From Pseudomonas jessenii (GTDB lineage Bacteria; Pseudomonadota; Gammaproteobacteria; Pseudomonadales; Pseudomonadaceae): 64,000 nt of DNA. The stretch spans positions 186,001 through 250,000 of the forward strand of contig NZ_NIWT01000006.1 of the NCBI RefSeq assembly GCF_002236115.1, written 5' to 3'. The notes beneath the pieces were generated by a model. That model was not told the DNA's origin, made no database searches, and saw only the letters and a list, made by a program, of their open reading frames with translations. The position numbers and the translations under genes are program-made. Shown in pieces: positions 7,537 through 15,002 of the stretch. Each line of letters opens with the position of its first letter. Positions within the stretch are counted from its first letter, which is position 1.

Positions 7537-8682
7537 ATGATGGAAGACAAAACGATCCAGTTCAATCGCCCCTACATGACGGGGAAAGAACTTTATTACA
7601 TCGCTGAAGCCAAGTTCGGCAATATCCTCGCCGGTGATGGCCCGTTCACCAAGCGGTGCCATGAGTGGATGATCGAACGTACCGGTTCGAGCAAGGCCTT
7701 GCTGACCCACTCGTGCACGGCAGCGCTGGAAATGTCCGCGTTGTTGTTGGACATCCAGTCGGGCGACGAGGTCATCATGCCCTCGTTCACGTTCGTTTCC
7801 ACGGCCAATGCCTTCGTTTTGCGCGGCGGCGTTCCCGTGTTCGTCGATATCCGTCCGGATACCCTGAACCTGGATGAGACGCTGATCGAGGCGGCCATCA
7901 CGCCGCGCACCAAGGCAATCGTGCCGGTTCATTATGCGGGCGTGAGTTGCGAGATGGATACGATCATGGAGATCGCCCAGCGTCACAACCTGAAGGTGGT
8001 CGAGGATGCGGCGCAGGGGGTCATGGCCGCTTACAAGGGGCGGGCTCTGGGCAGTATCGGGGACTTCGGCGCCTTCAGCTTCCATGAGACCAAGAACGTC
8101 ATTTCGGGCGAGGGCGGCGCATTGCTCGTCAATGATCCTGCGTATGTGTTGCGCGCAGAAGTCATCCGCGAAAAAGGCACTGACCGTAGCCGTTTCTTCC
8201 GCGGCGAGGTCGACAAATACACTTGGCAGGAAGTCGGGTCGTCATTCCTTCCAGGGGACGTGACTGCCGCGTTTCTCTGGGCGCAGTTGGAAGAGGCCGA
8301 ACACATCACGCAGGCGCGGCTTGCCATCTGGCAGCGGTATCACGAATTGCTGGCGCCGCTGGAAACCAGCGGGGCGCTGCGCCGTCCTATCGTGCCAGCC
8401 GACTGCCAGCACAACGCGCACATGTACTACGTGCTGCTGCCCGCAGACGTGCCGCGACAACCGGTGCTCGATGGCCTCAAGCGAGAGGGAATCAATTCGG
8501 TCTTCCATTACGTGCCCCTGCACTCCTCGCCGGCTGGCCAGCGTTACGGCCGTGTCCATGGCGCCATGGACAACACGGTGAACCTCTCGGAGCGCTTGCT
8601 GCGACTGCCGTTGTGGGTAGGTATGTCGGTCGAGCAGCAGGAACGTGTGGTGGAAGTCTTGCGGGACGAACTGTGTCGCTGA
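7537..8682 (+). CDS. wecE: dTDP-4-amino-4,6-dideoxygalactose transaminase (WecE/RffA type)
   Basis: A 381-residue fold-type I PLP enzyme that follows E. coli WecE almost block by block: GDEVIMPSFTFVSTANAFVL, DETLIEAAITPRTKAIVPVH, VEDAAQGVM (Asp near residue 157) and SFHETKN with the PLP Lys at about residue 186, then EGGALLVND and VDKYTWQEVGSS. WecE aminates dTDP-4-keto-6-deoxyglucose to dTDP-Fuc4N with glutamate as donor. I chose ATG 7537 (or 7540) over the TTG at 7519 to match the family start and the GAAGG upstream. It lies 69 bp after the methyltransferase and ends segment A. rmlA/rmlB are not in the window and must be supplied from elsewhere. Confidence 0.9.
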   Translation: MMEDKTIQFNRPYMTGKELYYIAEAKFGNILAGDGPFTKRCHEWMIERTGSSKALLTHSCTAALEMSALLLDIQSGDEVIMPSFTFVSTANAFVLRGGVPVFVDIRPDTLNLDETLIEAAITPRTKAIVPVHYAGVSCEMDTIMEIAQRHNLKVVEDAAQGVMAAYKGRALGSIGDFGAFSFHETKNVISGEGGALLVNDPAYVLRAEVIREKGTDRSRFFRGEVDKYTWQEVGSSFLPGDVTAAFLWAQLEEAEHITQARLAIWQRYHELLAPLETSGALRRPIVPADCQHNAHMYYVLLPADVPRQPVLDGLKREGINSVFHYVPLHSSPAGQRYGRVHGAMDNTVNLSERLLRLPLWVGMSVEQQERVVEVLRDELCR

Positions 8683-8952
8683 TTCGACAAGCACTCTTGC
8701 CGGAGTTCGGCACGATCCCGAGTCCGGGTTTTATCGCAGCAGCTTTCGGCTCGGCGCGTTCTTTGTAGCCCAGGAAGGCCAAGCACTGCGCCAGTGTGTG
8801 TGCTTGTCGCGTGGGAAACCGCCTCGGGCAAGTTGCTTTTCGTTCAGTTTGAACAGCAGGGAGGGTGCAGCGAGGTGCCAGTCAAAAAGGCTGCCGCCAC
8901 CTCCAGTCAACTGAGAAGCTGTGACCAAATCCGGTGTGAAACCCCAGAAACG
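8683..8952. other. Intergenic end of the glycan segment, no gene recognised
   Basis: Together with the two short elements after it, this fills the gap from the wecE stop to the MltR-like gene. The frames open here match no family I know and sit directly after an operon end. I see no terminator hairpin immediately after wecE. Confidence 0.4.
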
Positions 8953-8978
8953 AAAAAGGCCCACCGTAAGGTGAGCCT
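8953..8978 (-). terminator. Minus-strand terminator next to the second tRNA-Thr fragment
   Basis: AGGCTCACC / GGTGGGCCT stem with a TTAC loop and a T5 run on the minus strand. It lies just 3' of the tRNA fragment at 8995-9043, as a natural tRNA terminator would, but its sequence differs from the hairpins beside the other two tRNA copies. Confidence 0.7.
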
Positions 8979-8994
8979 AAGTCGTTGTTCTGTA

Positions 8995-9043
8995 TGGTGC
9001 CGGCACCAGGAATCGAACCCGGGACCTACTGATTACAAGTCAG
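8995..9043 (-). repeat. Exact 49-bp 3' part of tRNA-Thr(UGU): internal attachment site
   Basis: Positions 8995-9043 are identical to 12451-12499, the 3' part of the intact tRNA-Thr from CCA to the anticodon stem. Identity continues 4 bp upstream (TGTA) and stops abruptly at 9044, where AT-rich DNA begins. This is the pattern of a tyrosine-recombinase attachment core left when an element enters a tRNA 3' end. It bounds segment B (9044-12450). Confidence 0.9.
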
Positions 9044-9176
9044 ATATATTTAATAGTAAAATCAATAAGTTATGATGATTTGTCTTGCGTCATACCTAGG
9101 CCTGAGACCCTATAAGCAGCAGGCCGGTATGACCTTATTACGCTTGCTGCTCAAAGTCATAGGTGCAAGATAGGGG

Positions 9177-9941
9177 TCAATGTTCTTCAGCAATTTTCTC
9201 TAGGATTTCTTTTTGTAGCTGAATGATGGCGCGTTCGTCATCGTCCGAAACGGCGCCTGTCAGGTACTCAGTTCTACTATGAAATCTGGTCAGTACCTGT
9301 CTGTAAAATGCGAGTTCTTCGCCGATTGCTGACTGCATAGGGATACAGATTTCGAAAAATTGCTGTCTTGCATACGTAAGCTGCTCGTTGAAATCCCCTG
9401 GGAACCCAAAAAAAATTTCACATCCCGTATGTGTCACTTCACCGCCGTGCTCGGCTATGCGAATGGCTGCGGCATTTAGAGTGAGCAGTAGCGCATAACC
9501 TGAAGATCTTAATTTATCATTTGCGGTCGCTGGATATACATGGAGGAGTGGGCTGTAGTTCATGGATCTTATATGCCCAGACACTCTTTGATCAGCTAAC
9601 GAAATCGGTTGCCAGCTGTGCGCAAAATAATTTCTAATTTTGCGCAACTGCTCTAAATCGCTGAACTGCTCCTTGGTGATAAGGCCGAGCGAGTAAACTG
9701 CTTTGATGCGTGATGAAAAATTACCCAGTGGAGCATTGAAGCCGTCCACTAGCTGATTTGATGTAGCAGTCGGAAGCATGAACGCTTTAAGCAAAGTACC
9801 AAGGGCTTCCTCTGCGAAAGCTGCTAAGGATAAAACTAATCCACGATCATCTAAGTTGTGAAGAGTATTCCCCAACGAATTCAGATCTCGGAAGATGTCG
9901 TCTTCCATCGCTTCCAATCTTTCTTCTTCCTTGCCTTCCAT
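9177..9941 (-). CDS. MltR-like protein with HEPN-type RNxxxH motif
   Basis: A 254-residue, mostly helical protein of AT-richer composition than the flanks. Blocks RGLVLSLAAFAEEALGTLL, GFNAPLGNFSSRIKAVYSLG and LRKIRNYFAHSW resemble the MltR (mannitol operon repressor-like) family and related island proteins. RNYFAH matches the R-N-x3-H form of the HEPN ribonuclease motif, which is an inference to test. ATG 9941 has AGGAG 8-9 bases upstream; the extra Met in front is a TTG. It is the gene nearest the left att site of segment B. No mannitol genes are nearby, so regulation of mannitol use is unlikely. Cargo of unknown role, perhaps toxin or defence. Confidence 0.6.
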   Translation of the reverse strand: MEGKEEERLEAMEDDIFRDLNSLGNTLHNLDDRGLVLSLAAFAEEALGTLLKAFMLPTATSNQLVDGFNAPLGNFSSRIKAVYSLGLITKEQFSDLEQLRKIRNYFAHSWQPISLADQRVSGHIRSMNYSPLLHVYPATANDKLRSSGYALLLTLNAAAIRIAEHGGEVTHTGCEIFFGFPGDFNEQLTYARQQFFEICIPMQSAIGEELAFYRQVLTRFHSRTEYLTGAVSDDDERAIIQLQKEILEKIAEEH

Positions 9942-10005
9942 CAAAACAAGCTCCTGGTTGTGCTGTCATTTAACTGAGTCCGCAGAAGTGATCGGACTCG
10001 TGTAT

Positions 10006-10662
10006 TCAATCGGCTGCTGGGGACACTATCGAAATACTTAGGTCATAGACGTCCATCATTTTCGGATCCCTGTGGCCGCTGGCTTCCTGTTTGTTTGCCC
10101 TGGTGCCGGTCGTGTCAGCGATGCCTCGCCGCTTCAAATCATGTAACGCGAAGCGATCCTCAGGATCAATGTTCCCATCCGCAATCGCCAAAGTGATGAA
10201 TCGCTGTCATGCAGTGTCGAGGCTCGTTTTTCGAAGGGGGCCACCGTGGTTGGCCACGATGATAAAGCGCTTCGACGGCGCGATTGGGATTGGCGTTTTC
10301 CGACGTTCCCAAGTTCTGGCGCGTAAGGCCATTGCGCCATCCCACACCGCACGTAGGCTCGGTGTCCATCGGACAATATTGTCTAGACTGCCCTTGCGCC
10401 GGTTAGTCAGTATTCCTTCTTCCAGCTCTCTGGAGTCCGTGAGTGTCACGACCTCGATGCCACGTAGTCTGCATAGGTAGGCCAGTTCCATTGCGCTGGC
10501 CAGATACTCGGGACAACCACCTGGCTCGTTGCGGGCCAATCGCCCGCGTGCTGTGGCGCGATCAATCAGGATATGGATATGACTCGGCGCGCGCAGTCGT
10601 CCCCCCCACCACGTCTGCGGGCTAAATGTGTCGTTTTTTCTGCGTACCTGCACCCAGCCCAA
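10006..10662 (-). pseudogene. Tyrosine-recombinase integrase remnant with internal nonsense codon
   Basis: The minus strand encodes the C-terminal catalytic part of a phage-type integrase: AMELAYLCRLRGIEVVTLTD, ILTNRRKGSLDNIVRWTP, then after a stop RFALHDLKRRGIADT and EASGHRDPKMMDVYDLS, the HxxK/R and GH boxes. Both halves are in the same frame. The only break is TGA at 10207-10209, where the family has Trp (SLDTA-stop-QRFIT), followed five codons later by the rest. The N-terminal arm-binding and core-binding regions are absent or unrecognisable upstream of about 10580. Read-through could restore the catalytic part but not a whole enzyme. It lies inside segment B and probably once moved it. 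Confidence 0.85.
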
Positions 10663-10881
10663 ACCGGCTCAGGCTGGGGGCTGTGTCCGCGAATGTGGGG
10701 TGGAAAAAGCCTGCGGATCCCTGCACGAGTGGGATGAATGCCAAGGCTTGTCACGGCGGTCTCAGGTGGCGATTTTCAGAGGTCGCTCGGGAAAGTGGTT
10801 AGTTTTTCAAAATGGGGCGGGAGGCATTCTGCAGACCCTGTATTTACTGGGGTTGCGGGATAACTTTGGGGGGGGGGTTAT

Positions 10882-11066
10882 GGTTAGGTTGAGGGTTAGC
10901 AAATTTTAAGTTATTGATACATAAGGAATTTATTTACTGTATTTTAACATCTATAAAGGTTAGGAAATAACCCAGTGCTAACCAAAACCTAACCTACGGC
11001 ACTCGTCGCAAAGCCAAGCAACACAAGGCTTTCAGGGCAGTCAGTCAAAAACTAACCGTCCTAACC
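10882..11066. repeat. Array of seven GGTTAG/CTAACC motifs
   Basis: GGTTAG at 10882, 10894 and 10958, and CTAACC at 10978, 10989, 11052 and 11061. Three face one way and four the other, and close pairs are 9-12 bp apart. The array lies upstream of the dead integrase. Such short clustered repeats could be arm-type integrase or excisionase sites, or iterons of a lost replication function. Confidence 0.55.
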
Positions 11067-11248
11067 GTTTTCCGATGGGTCAACATGAAAAGCCGAAAGC
11101 GCCTAGGGGGTGGGCGCTGGCACAGGTCCGTCAGATGTTGTGCACTCATGCTGGTGCGCAAACACTTCCGGACTTCAGTCACTGTCACCAAAACTGTCAC
11201 CAGTTCTACGCAACGTCACCTCGATACCGCTGGAAGCCTTGAAAATAG

Positions 11249-11293
11249 TGGAGTGGGTGATGGGAGTCGAACCCTCGTTATCAGCTTGGGAAA
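11249..11293 (-). repeat. 3' half of a tRNA-Gly(CCC)-like sequence
   Basis: On the minus strand: TTCCCAAGCTGATAACGAG followed by GGTTCGACTCCCATC and ACCCACTCCA. This has a CCC anticodon context, a T-loop GTTCGA and an encoded CCA end, but no 5' half. The T stem carries one mismatch, so it is a variant or decayed. It looks like a second kind of attachment remnant inside segment B. Confidence 0.6.
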
Positions 11294-11320
11294 CTTGGGG
11301 TGGTGGGCAACAGCTCAGGT

Positions 11321-11767
11321 TCAAAATAATCTAGGTTGTTTCTCTTTCTGCGAAACACCTTGGAATTTCGGCTCGGGCGGCGCGCTCAGCCCAATCGCAC
11401 CAATTTCAACAATCATAGGAGCCAAGCTCCTATTCTGAAAAATTGTGTGATCCTTTCCCCAGTGGATCGAAATAACGCGTGCGCCAGGCGGTGCTTTTAG
11501 TTCATCTGGTGCTGGTTGGATTCTGGTCGACCCTGCCGCTGTATAAACAATAATCCAGTCGCCTTCGTTCACATGTTCATAGCCGAACCAAAGCATGTGA
11601 TCTTTAACTGGTGTCGTCTGACCTTCCAAGCCTGTTAGGCCGATAATTAGGAGAAAATCTGCAAGGTTGCAATTTTGTTCTACGAAGATCGCAATGTGCT
11701 CTTCGTTCGGAATTCCATGGTCGGCCACATGAACGATATCAAGGCTTTCAACCTGTCCAATACTCAT
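11321..11767 (-). CDS. Uncharacterised 148-residue protein, second gene of island operon
   Basis: I recognise no family. The sequence is strand-rich (HIAIFVEQ, DWIIVYT, ARVISIHWG, MIVEIGAIGL), has no signal peptide or membrane helix, and carries two Cys-poor halves joined by a Pro-rich linker; the tail is charged. Its ATG overlaps the stop of the upstream gene (ATGA at 11764-11767), so the two are translationally coupled. GC content is below the core genome, fitting island cargo. A soluble partner or sensor for the membrane protein next door is possible, but that is only inferred from coupling. Confidence 0.6.
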   Translation of the reverse strand: MSIGQVESLDIVHVADHGIPNEEHIAIFVEQNCNLADFLLIIGLTGLEGQTTPVKDHMLWFGYEHVNEGDWIIVYTAAGSTRIQPAPDELKAPPGARVISIHWGKDHTIFQNRSLAPMIVEIGAIGLSAPPEPKFQGVSQKEKQPRLF

Positions 11768-12270
11768 TCTGATTTACCTCGAAATCCGAAAAAATTGACT
11801 GCGAGCAGAGCAGTTGCAGCAATGGCGATAACAACCGAAAAGTTTAGGTTGCCTTTATAGAGATCAATCGCTACTGAGAAGAGAATGGGACTCAAAAACG
11901 CGCAGGTCTGTTTAATCTTGCTTGTACTGCGCAGGCTTTCCAGTCGTTCGTCAAGCTGAACTTTCTGAATTTTGAGAGCGTTGAGTTCTTCTGTCACCGC
12001 TTCAAATTTAATCTGGATTGCAGACGCGGAAGACTTTGCCTGTTCTTTTTCATGCGAAAGATGATTCACCATCGCAGTGAACATTGGAGCGCCCAGTTCA
12101 CCTCCGAACTTGTTCGGTCTAGCAGCTGCTAGACCGATCATTGCCCGTTCCATGTACTGCCCAGTTAAGGGGGGGGTCGCAGATTCCCCGATATCCTCAA
12201 CGCGGCCGGCTTTTTGGGTGCCACTTACACCATTATCGGAAGCGATCGGCGCTAGGTCACTGCTGTCCAT
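11764..12270 (-). CDS. Uncharacterised coiled-coil protein with two C-terminal membrane helices
   Basis: A 168-residue protein in four parts: a polar N-terminal region (1-60), a conserved-looking helical section (PNKFGGELGAPMFTAMVNHL), a coiled coil (about 75-120, EAVTEELNALKIQKVQLDER), and two hydrophobic segments (CAFLSPILFSVAIDLY and FSVVIAIAATALLAVNFFGF) ending in a short charged tail. ATG 12270 has AGGTGA five bases upstream. The longer frame to 12342 is unlikely to be used. A C8 tract (minus strand, 12169-12176) falls near codon 32 and could shift the frame. It is the first gene of a two-gene operon just inside the right att border. Function unknown. Confidence 0.65.
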   Translation of the reverse strand: MDSSDLAPIASDNGVSGTQKAGRVEDIGESATPPLTGQYMERAMIGLAAARPNKFGGELGAPMFTAMVNHLSHEKEQAKSSASAIQIKFEAVTEELNALKIQKVQLDERLESLRSTSKIKQTCAFLSPILFSVAIDLYKGNLNFSVVIAIAATALLAVNFFGFRGKSE

Positions 12271-12414
12271 GCATTCACCTGAAAGGTTGCGGACCTGCCT
12301 ATATAAATGCAGGAGGATCGAAGAAGATCTCTGACCGTGCACCCTAATGCTAATGGAAGGTGATGGGCCGTTTAGACAAGCTTATTACGTAGCTTGTTAC
12401 GTTATCCACAAACG

Positions 12415-12446
12415 ACAAGGGCCTGCATTTCTGCAAGCCCTTGTTT
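12415..12446 (-). terminator. Hairpin 3' of tRNA-Thr
   Basis: ACAAGGGCCTGCA / TGCAAGCCCTTGT with a TTTC loop, just 3' of the tRNA on its own strand. It is almost the same as the hairpin at 1319-1355, which is why the two island ends look duplicated. Confidence 0.75.
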
Positions 12447-12450
12447 TGTA

Positions 12451-12526
<76 letters not shown>

Positions 12527-12604
12527 GTGTCAGGGCGACGATTATAGCGATTGGTTGGCTTCTGTAAACCCCTGAATTATGACTATTTTTGCGCTGGCTT
12601 CAGG

Positions 12605-13429
12605 TCAGGCGCGCAGCAGGGTTTTCTTGAGTTTCTGGATGGCTTGCCAGGTTCGACTGTTTTGCATCGCGCGCAGCTGTGCTTCGGCCTGTTCGGCGCG
12701 TTGCAGGGCGGCGGCGAGTTGGTGTTCGATGTCGCCGACAGGGTGGCTGAAGTTGTGGCCTTTGCAGAACTGGAACTCGTCCAGGTTGCACGGCGGGATG
12801 TCGAAGGCGGGTTTGAGGTTCAGGTGTTCTTCGGCGAGGTAGTAGGTGTTGATGCCGTCGAACAGGATGGAGTGGTAGCCGGCGTCGGTGACGAGGGTTT
12901 CCCAGGCCTGGTCGCGGGCCCAGGGGGTTTCGATAAGGATCACCCATGGCCGCCATTGGCTGAAGTCCATGCCGCGCAGGACGGTTTCTTCGTGGCCTTC
13001 GACATCGATTTTCAGGAAGTGAATGGCGCGGCCCTGGGCGTGTTCTTCGCAGATGGAGGCCAGGGTGCGGGACTTGATCGTTTGGCTGCGCACGTCCATG
13101 CCGGCGTCTCGGTGCAGTTTGGCCATGGCCGGGTCCAGGGTCGAAAGGCCGGTGCCGGCGATGCCGTAGAAGGTCAGTTCGTCAGCACTTTCCCCGGCCG
13201 CGCACTGCAGGTTGGTGTCTTTGGGGCGTTGCTGGCTCAGGGCTTCGAAATAGTTGGGCATCGGTTCGACGTTGATGCCGGTCCAGCCGTTGTCGTAGAA
13301 CGCCTTGGTGACGGAGTCATGGGTGGGATCGTTTGCCCCGACGTCGATGTAGAAGCCGTTCTCGACGGTTTTGAGGGCGCGCCACAGGCGTATGTCTTCG
13401 AAATTCTGTGCGTAGGAAATGAACGTCAC
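12605..13429 (-). CDS. FkbM family methyltransferase
   Basis: A 274-residue protein with FkbM-family blocks: FISYAQNFEDIRLWRAL at the start, GFYIDVGANDPTHDSVTKAF (SAM motif I, about residues 30-50), HFLKIDVEGHEETVLRGMDF near residue 150, and a C-terminal heptad-rich tail (HQLAAALQRAEQAEAQLRAM). FkbM proteins O-methylate sugars or other secondary metabolites. GTG 13429 is chosen because the conserved FISYAQN start follows at once and AGGA lies 8 bp upstream; the longer frame to 13501 begins with a basic, Ala/Arg-rich stretch of no family character. It lies outside the att repeats but is the nearest gene to tRNA-Thr and could also act on a surface glycan. Confidence 0.85.
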   Translation of the reverse strand: MTFISYAQNFEDIRLWRALKTVENGFYIDVGANDPTHDSVTKAFYDNGWTGINVEPMPNYFEALSQQRPKDTNLQCAAGESADELTFYGIAGTGLSTLDPAMAKLHRDAGMDVRSQTIKSRTLASICEEHAQGRAIHFLKIDVEGHEETVLRGMDFSQWRPWVILIETPWARDQAWETLVTDAGYHSILFDGINTYYLAEEHLNLKPAFDIPPCNLDEFQFCKGHNFSHPVGDIEHQLAAALQRAEQAEAQLRAMQNSRTWQAIQKLKKTLLRA

Positions 13430-13772
13430 TGGCGCATCCTGTCGGAGGAATGTTCTTGTTCGTGGCCGCGCTGCCGGCGCCCTTGCGTGTGTGTATATCA
13501 AGAGTAATGAAAGGGTGCAATTTCCTCTGTCTGCGATCCGGGATTAGGCATTTATGTCGTTTTGATTAAATGCTTATGCACAATGCCATTGGCAGCGCAC
13601 TGGGTTTAGGTCGAAATTGTGGATCCGTTCTCGTTTGTTCGCAAATACCTGTTTTTTCGATTTTTTATGCGAGTGTATAAAAAATGAACAGTGTGGATTT
13701 AGCCCTGAAACAGGCGTGGATATTGGATCCACGATTATTTCATCAACAGAGTTATCCACAGGTCGGATGTAT
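13430..13772. other. Intergenic region between two minus-strand methyltransferase genes
   Basis: No gene recognised. AT-richer than its surroundings. It holds one perfect DnaA-box match (TTATCCACA, 13752-13760), which alone is not an origin. A promoter for the FkbM gene should be here; I cannot name one. Confidence 0.4.
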
Positions 13773-15002
13773 TTAAGCGCGTTCGGCCAGGAGCAGGAAA
13801 TTACGCGGCGTGAGCGGAGTTTCGCAGAAGGTGCCGACACGGGCGCTGTAGCCCTGCTCGGTGAGGAAAAGTGCCCGGTCAAGGACCAGCCAAAGCTCCA
13901 GTGGGCGTCGGAAAAGTCCGCGTAGTAGTTCAAGGTTGCGCACTTCGGCCAGTCGCTGCCAACCGGCGGCTTCGAGGGCTGGCCAATCTTGCGGGCCGAT
14001 TGTGGATAACTCTTTGAGAGTGGCCAGATGATGGCAGTAATCGGCGAAGGGTTTGTCCAGCCAGGCGCTGGGCAGGGAAGGGGTTGGCAGGTACTCGTCA
14101 ATGCCGCGTAGTTGCCGTTGCAGCAAGTCGAAGCCCAGGCGCCGGGCCATGGAGGTGTCGCGTTGACGTCGCACGCGGGCACCGGCGGTAACGGTTTCGC
14201 TCATGGGCAACGCGAGGTCGTCGAGGGAAAGCTGTAAGCCGGAGCCTTGGGCGGCCGAGGAAATCGGTGAGTATTGGGCAAGACTGATCCGGTTGTAGCA
14301 ACACGGCGCGATGGCGAGCTGTTTGCAGCCTGTGACGCTGGCGAGTTGAATCAGCCGCACATGCAAATCACCGCAGGCGTGAAGCGCGACGGGCGTGTGA
14401 TACGCACCCAGTAAACAAGCTGCGTCTGCCGCGAGCACATCTTGTTCGATATGCAGCGCATGCAGGTGATGGCGCTGGCTGAGTGCCTGGCCGCTGGTTA
14501 CCAGTGCCGGGTCGTATTCCAGGCACGTCAGTTGTTGCCCCGGTTGCAGTAGGCGGCGGCCCAGATGTCCTTTACCCGAGCACCAGTCCATCCAATGCTG
14601 CGGTGCTTCAGAAAACTGCAACCGACTGGCGAAGGCTTCGATCTGTTGCCATTTGCGCCCCGGTACATCGACGTTCAACCGATGGCCCGCCGCTTCGAGT
14701 GTGCGAGCCGGCAACTCATCCACGGTACTCAAGGCAGCGGACATTGTTGCCAGGGAAGCAAAGGGCTCCGGTGCATTCAGAAGGGCAGGTTGGTTGTGAG
14801 CGTTTTCCGCGTCTTCCAGCGACCGCTTGCGTAGCCATGCGGCCAGCTCCGGGTAGGACGCTTCCCAGGGAAGATGCCGATGAGTGAACGGTCGGGGTTT
14901 CCACAGTGCCTGATGCTCTGTCAGAAAAGCATCCAGCGCAGTGAAACGGGCGAGCAGGGCCTCGCCCGTCAACACGCCGGTATCAACGCCCTTGGCAGGC
15001 AT
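13773..15002 (-). CDS. SAM-dependent methyltransferase, Methyltransf_32/RRNAD1-like
   Basis: A 409-residue cytoplasmic protein. Motif I is MDWCSGKGHLGRRLL, followed by CLEYDP, then VALHACGDL and a late APCCYN box; this last pair marks the Methyltransf_32 (RRNAD1/METTL25-related) family. The start is uncertain. ATG 15002 overlaps the end of the upstream permease gene by 20 bp and is preferred to the in-frame codon at 15038, which lies well inside the permease. Pseudomonads keep such a gene right after the amino-acid ABC transporter. Substrate unknown; RNA or protein modification is possible. Confidence 0.75.
   Translation of the reverse strand: MPAKGVDTGVLTGEALLARFTALDAFLTEHQALWKPRPFTHRHLPWEASYPELAAWLRKRSLEDAENAHNQPALLNAPEPFASLATMSAALSTVDELPARTLEAAGHRLNVDVPGRKWQQIEAFASRLQFSEAPQHWMDWCSGKGHLGRRLLQPGQQLTCLEYDPALVTSGQALSQRHHLHALHIEQDVLAADAACLLGAYHTPVALHACGDLHVRLIQLASVTGCKQLAIAPCCYNRISLAQYSPISSAAQGSGLQLSLDDLALPMSETVTAGARVRRQRDTSMARRLGFDLLQRQLRGIDEYLPTPSLPSAWLDKPFADYCHHLATLKELSTIGPQDWPALEAAGWQRLAEVRNLELLRGLFRRPLELWLVLDRALFLTEQGYSARVGTFCETPLTPRNFLLLAERA

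Larger units (their letters stand above)
10663..11320. other. Gene-poor integrase-upstream region
   Basis: No confident gene in about 650 bp. It holds a run of ten G (10868-10877), seven GGTTAG/CTAACC copies, and a tRNA-Gly-like fragment. A 55-codon frame (11075-11242, plus) ends 6 bp before that fragment (TSPRYRWKP) and may be the tail of a lost gene. Its composition swings from G-rich to AT-rich, as in decayed mobile DNA. Confidence 0.5.

Noticed and set aside
11085..11438. 117-codon plus-strand frame in the island
   Set aside because: It crosses the tRNA-Gly fragment and runs antisense into the 11321-11767 gene; no family resemblance.
12551..13507. Long plus-strand frame across the FkbM gene
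   Set aside because: It is antisense to a clear FkbM methyltransferase and its translation (Gly/Val/Asp-rich) has no family character.
13752..13760. Perfect DnaA box TTATCCACA suggesting an origin
   Set aside because: Only one strong box, no cluster, no AT-rich unwinding repeats and no dnaA/gidA-type neighbours.
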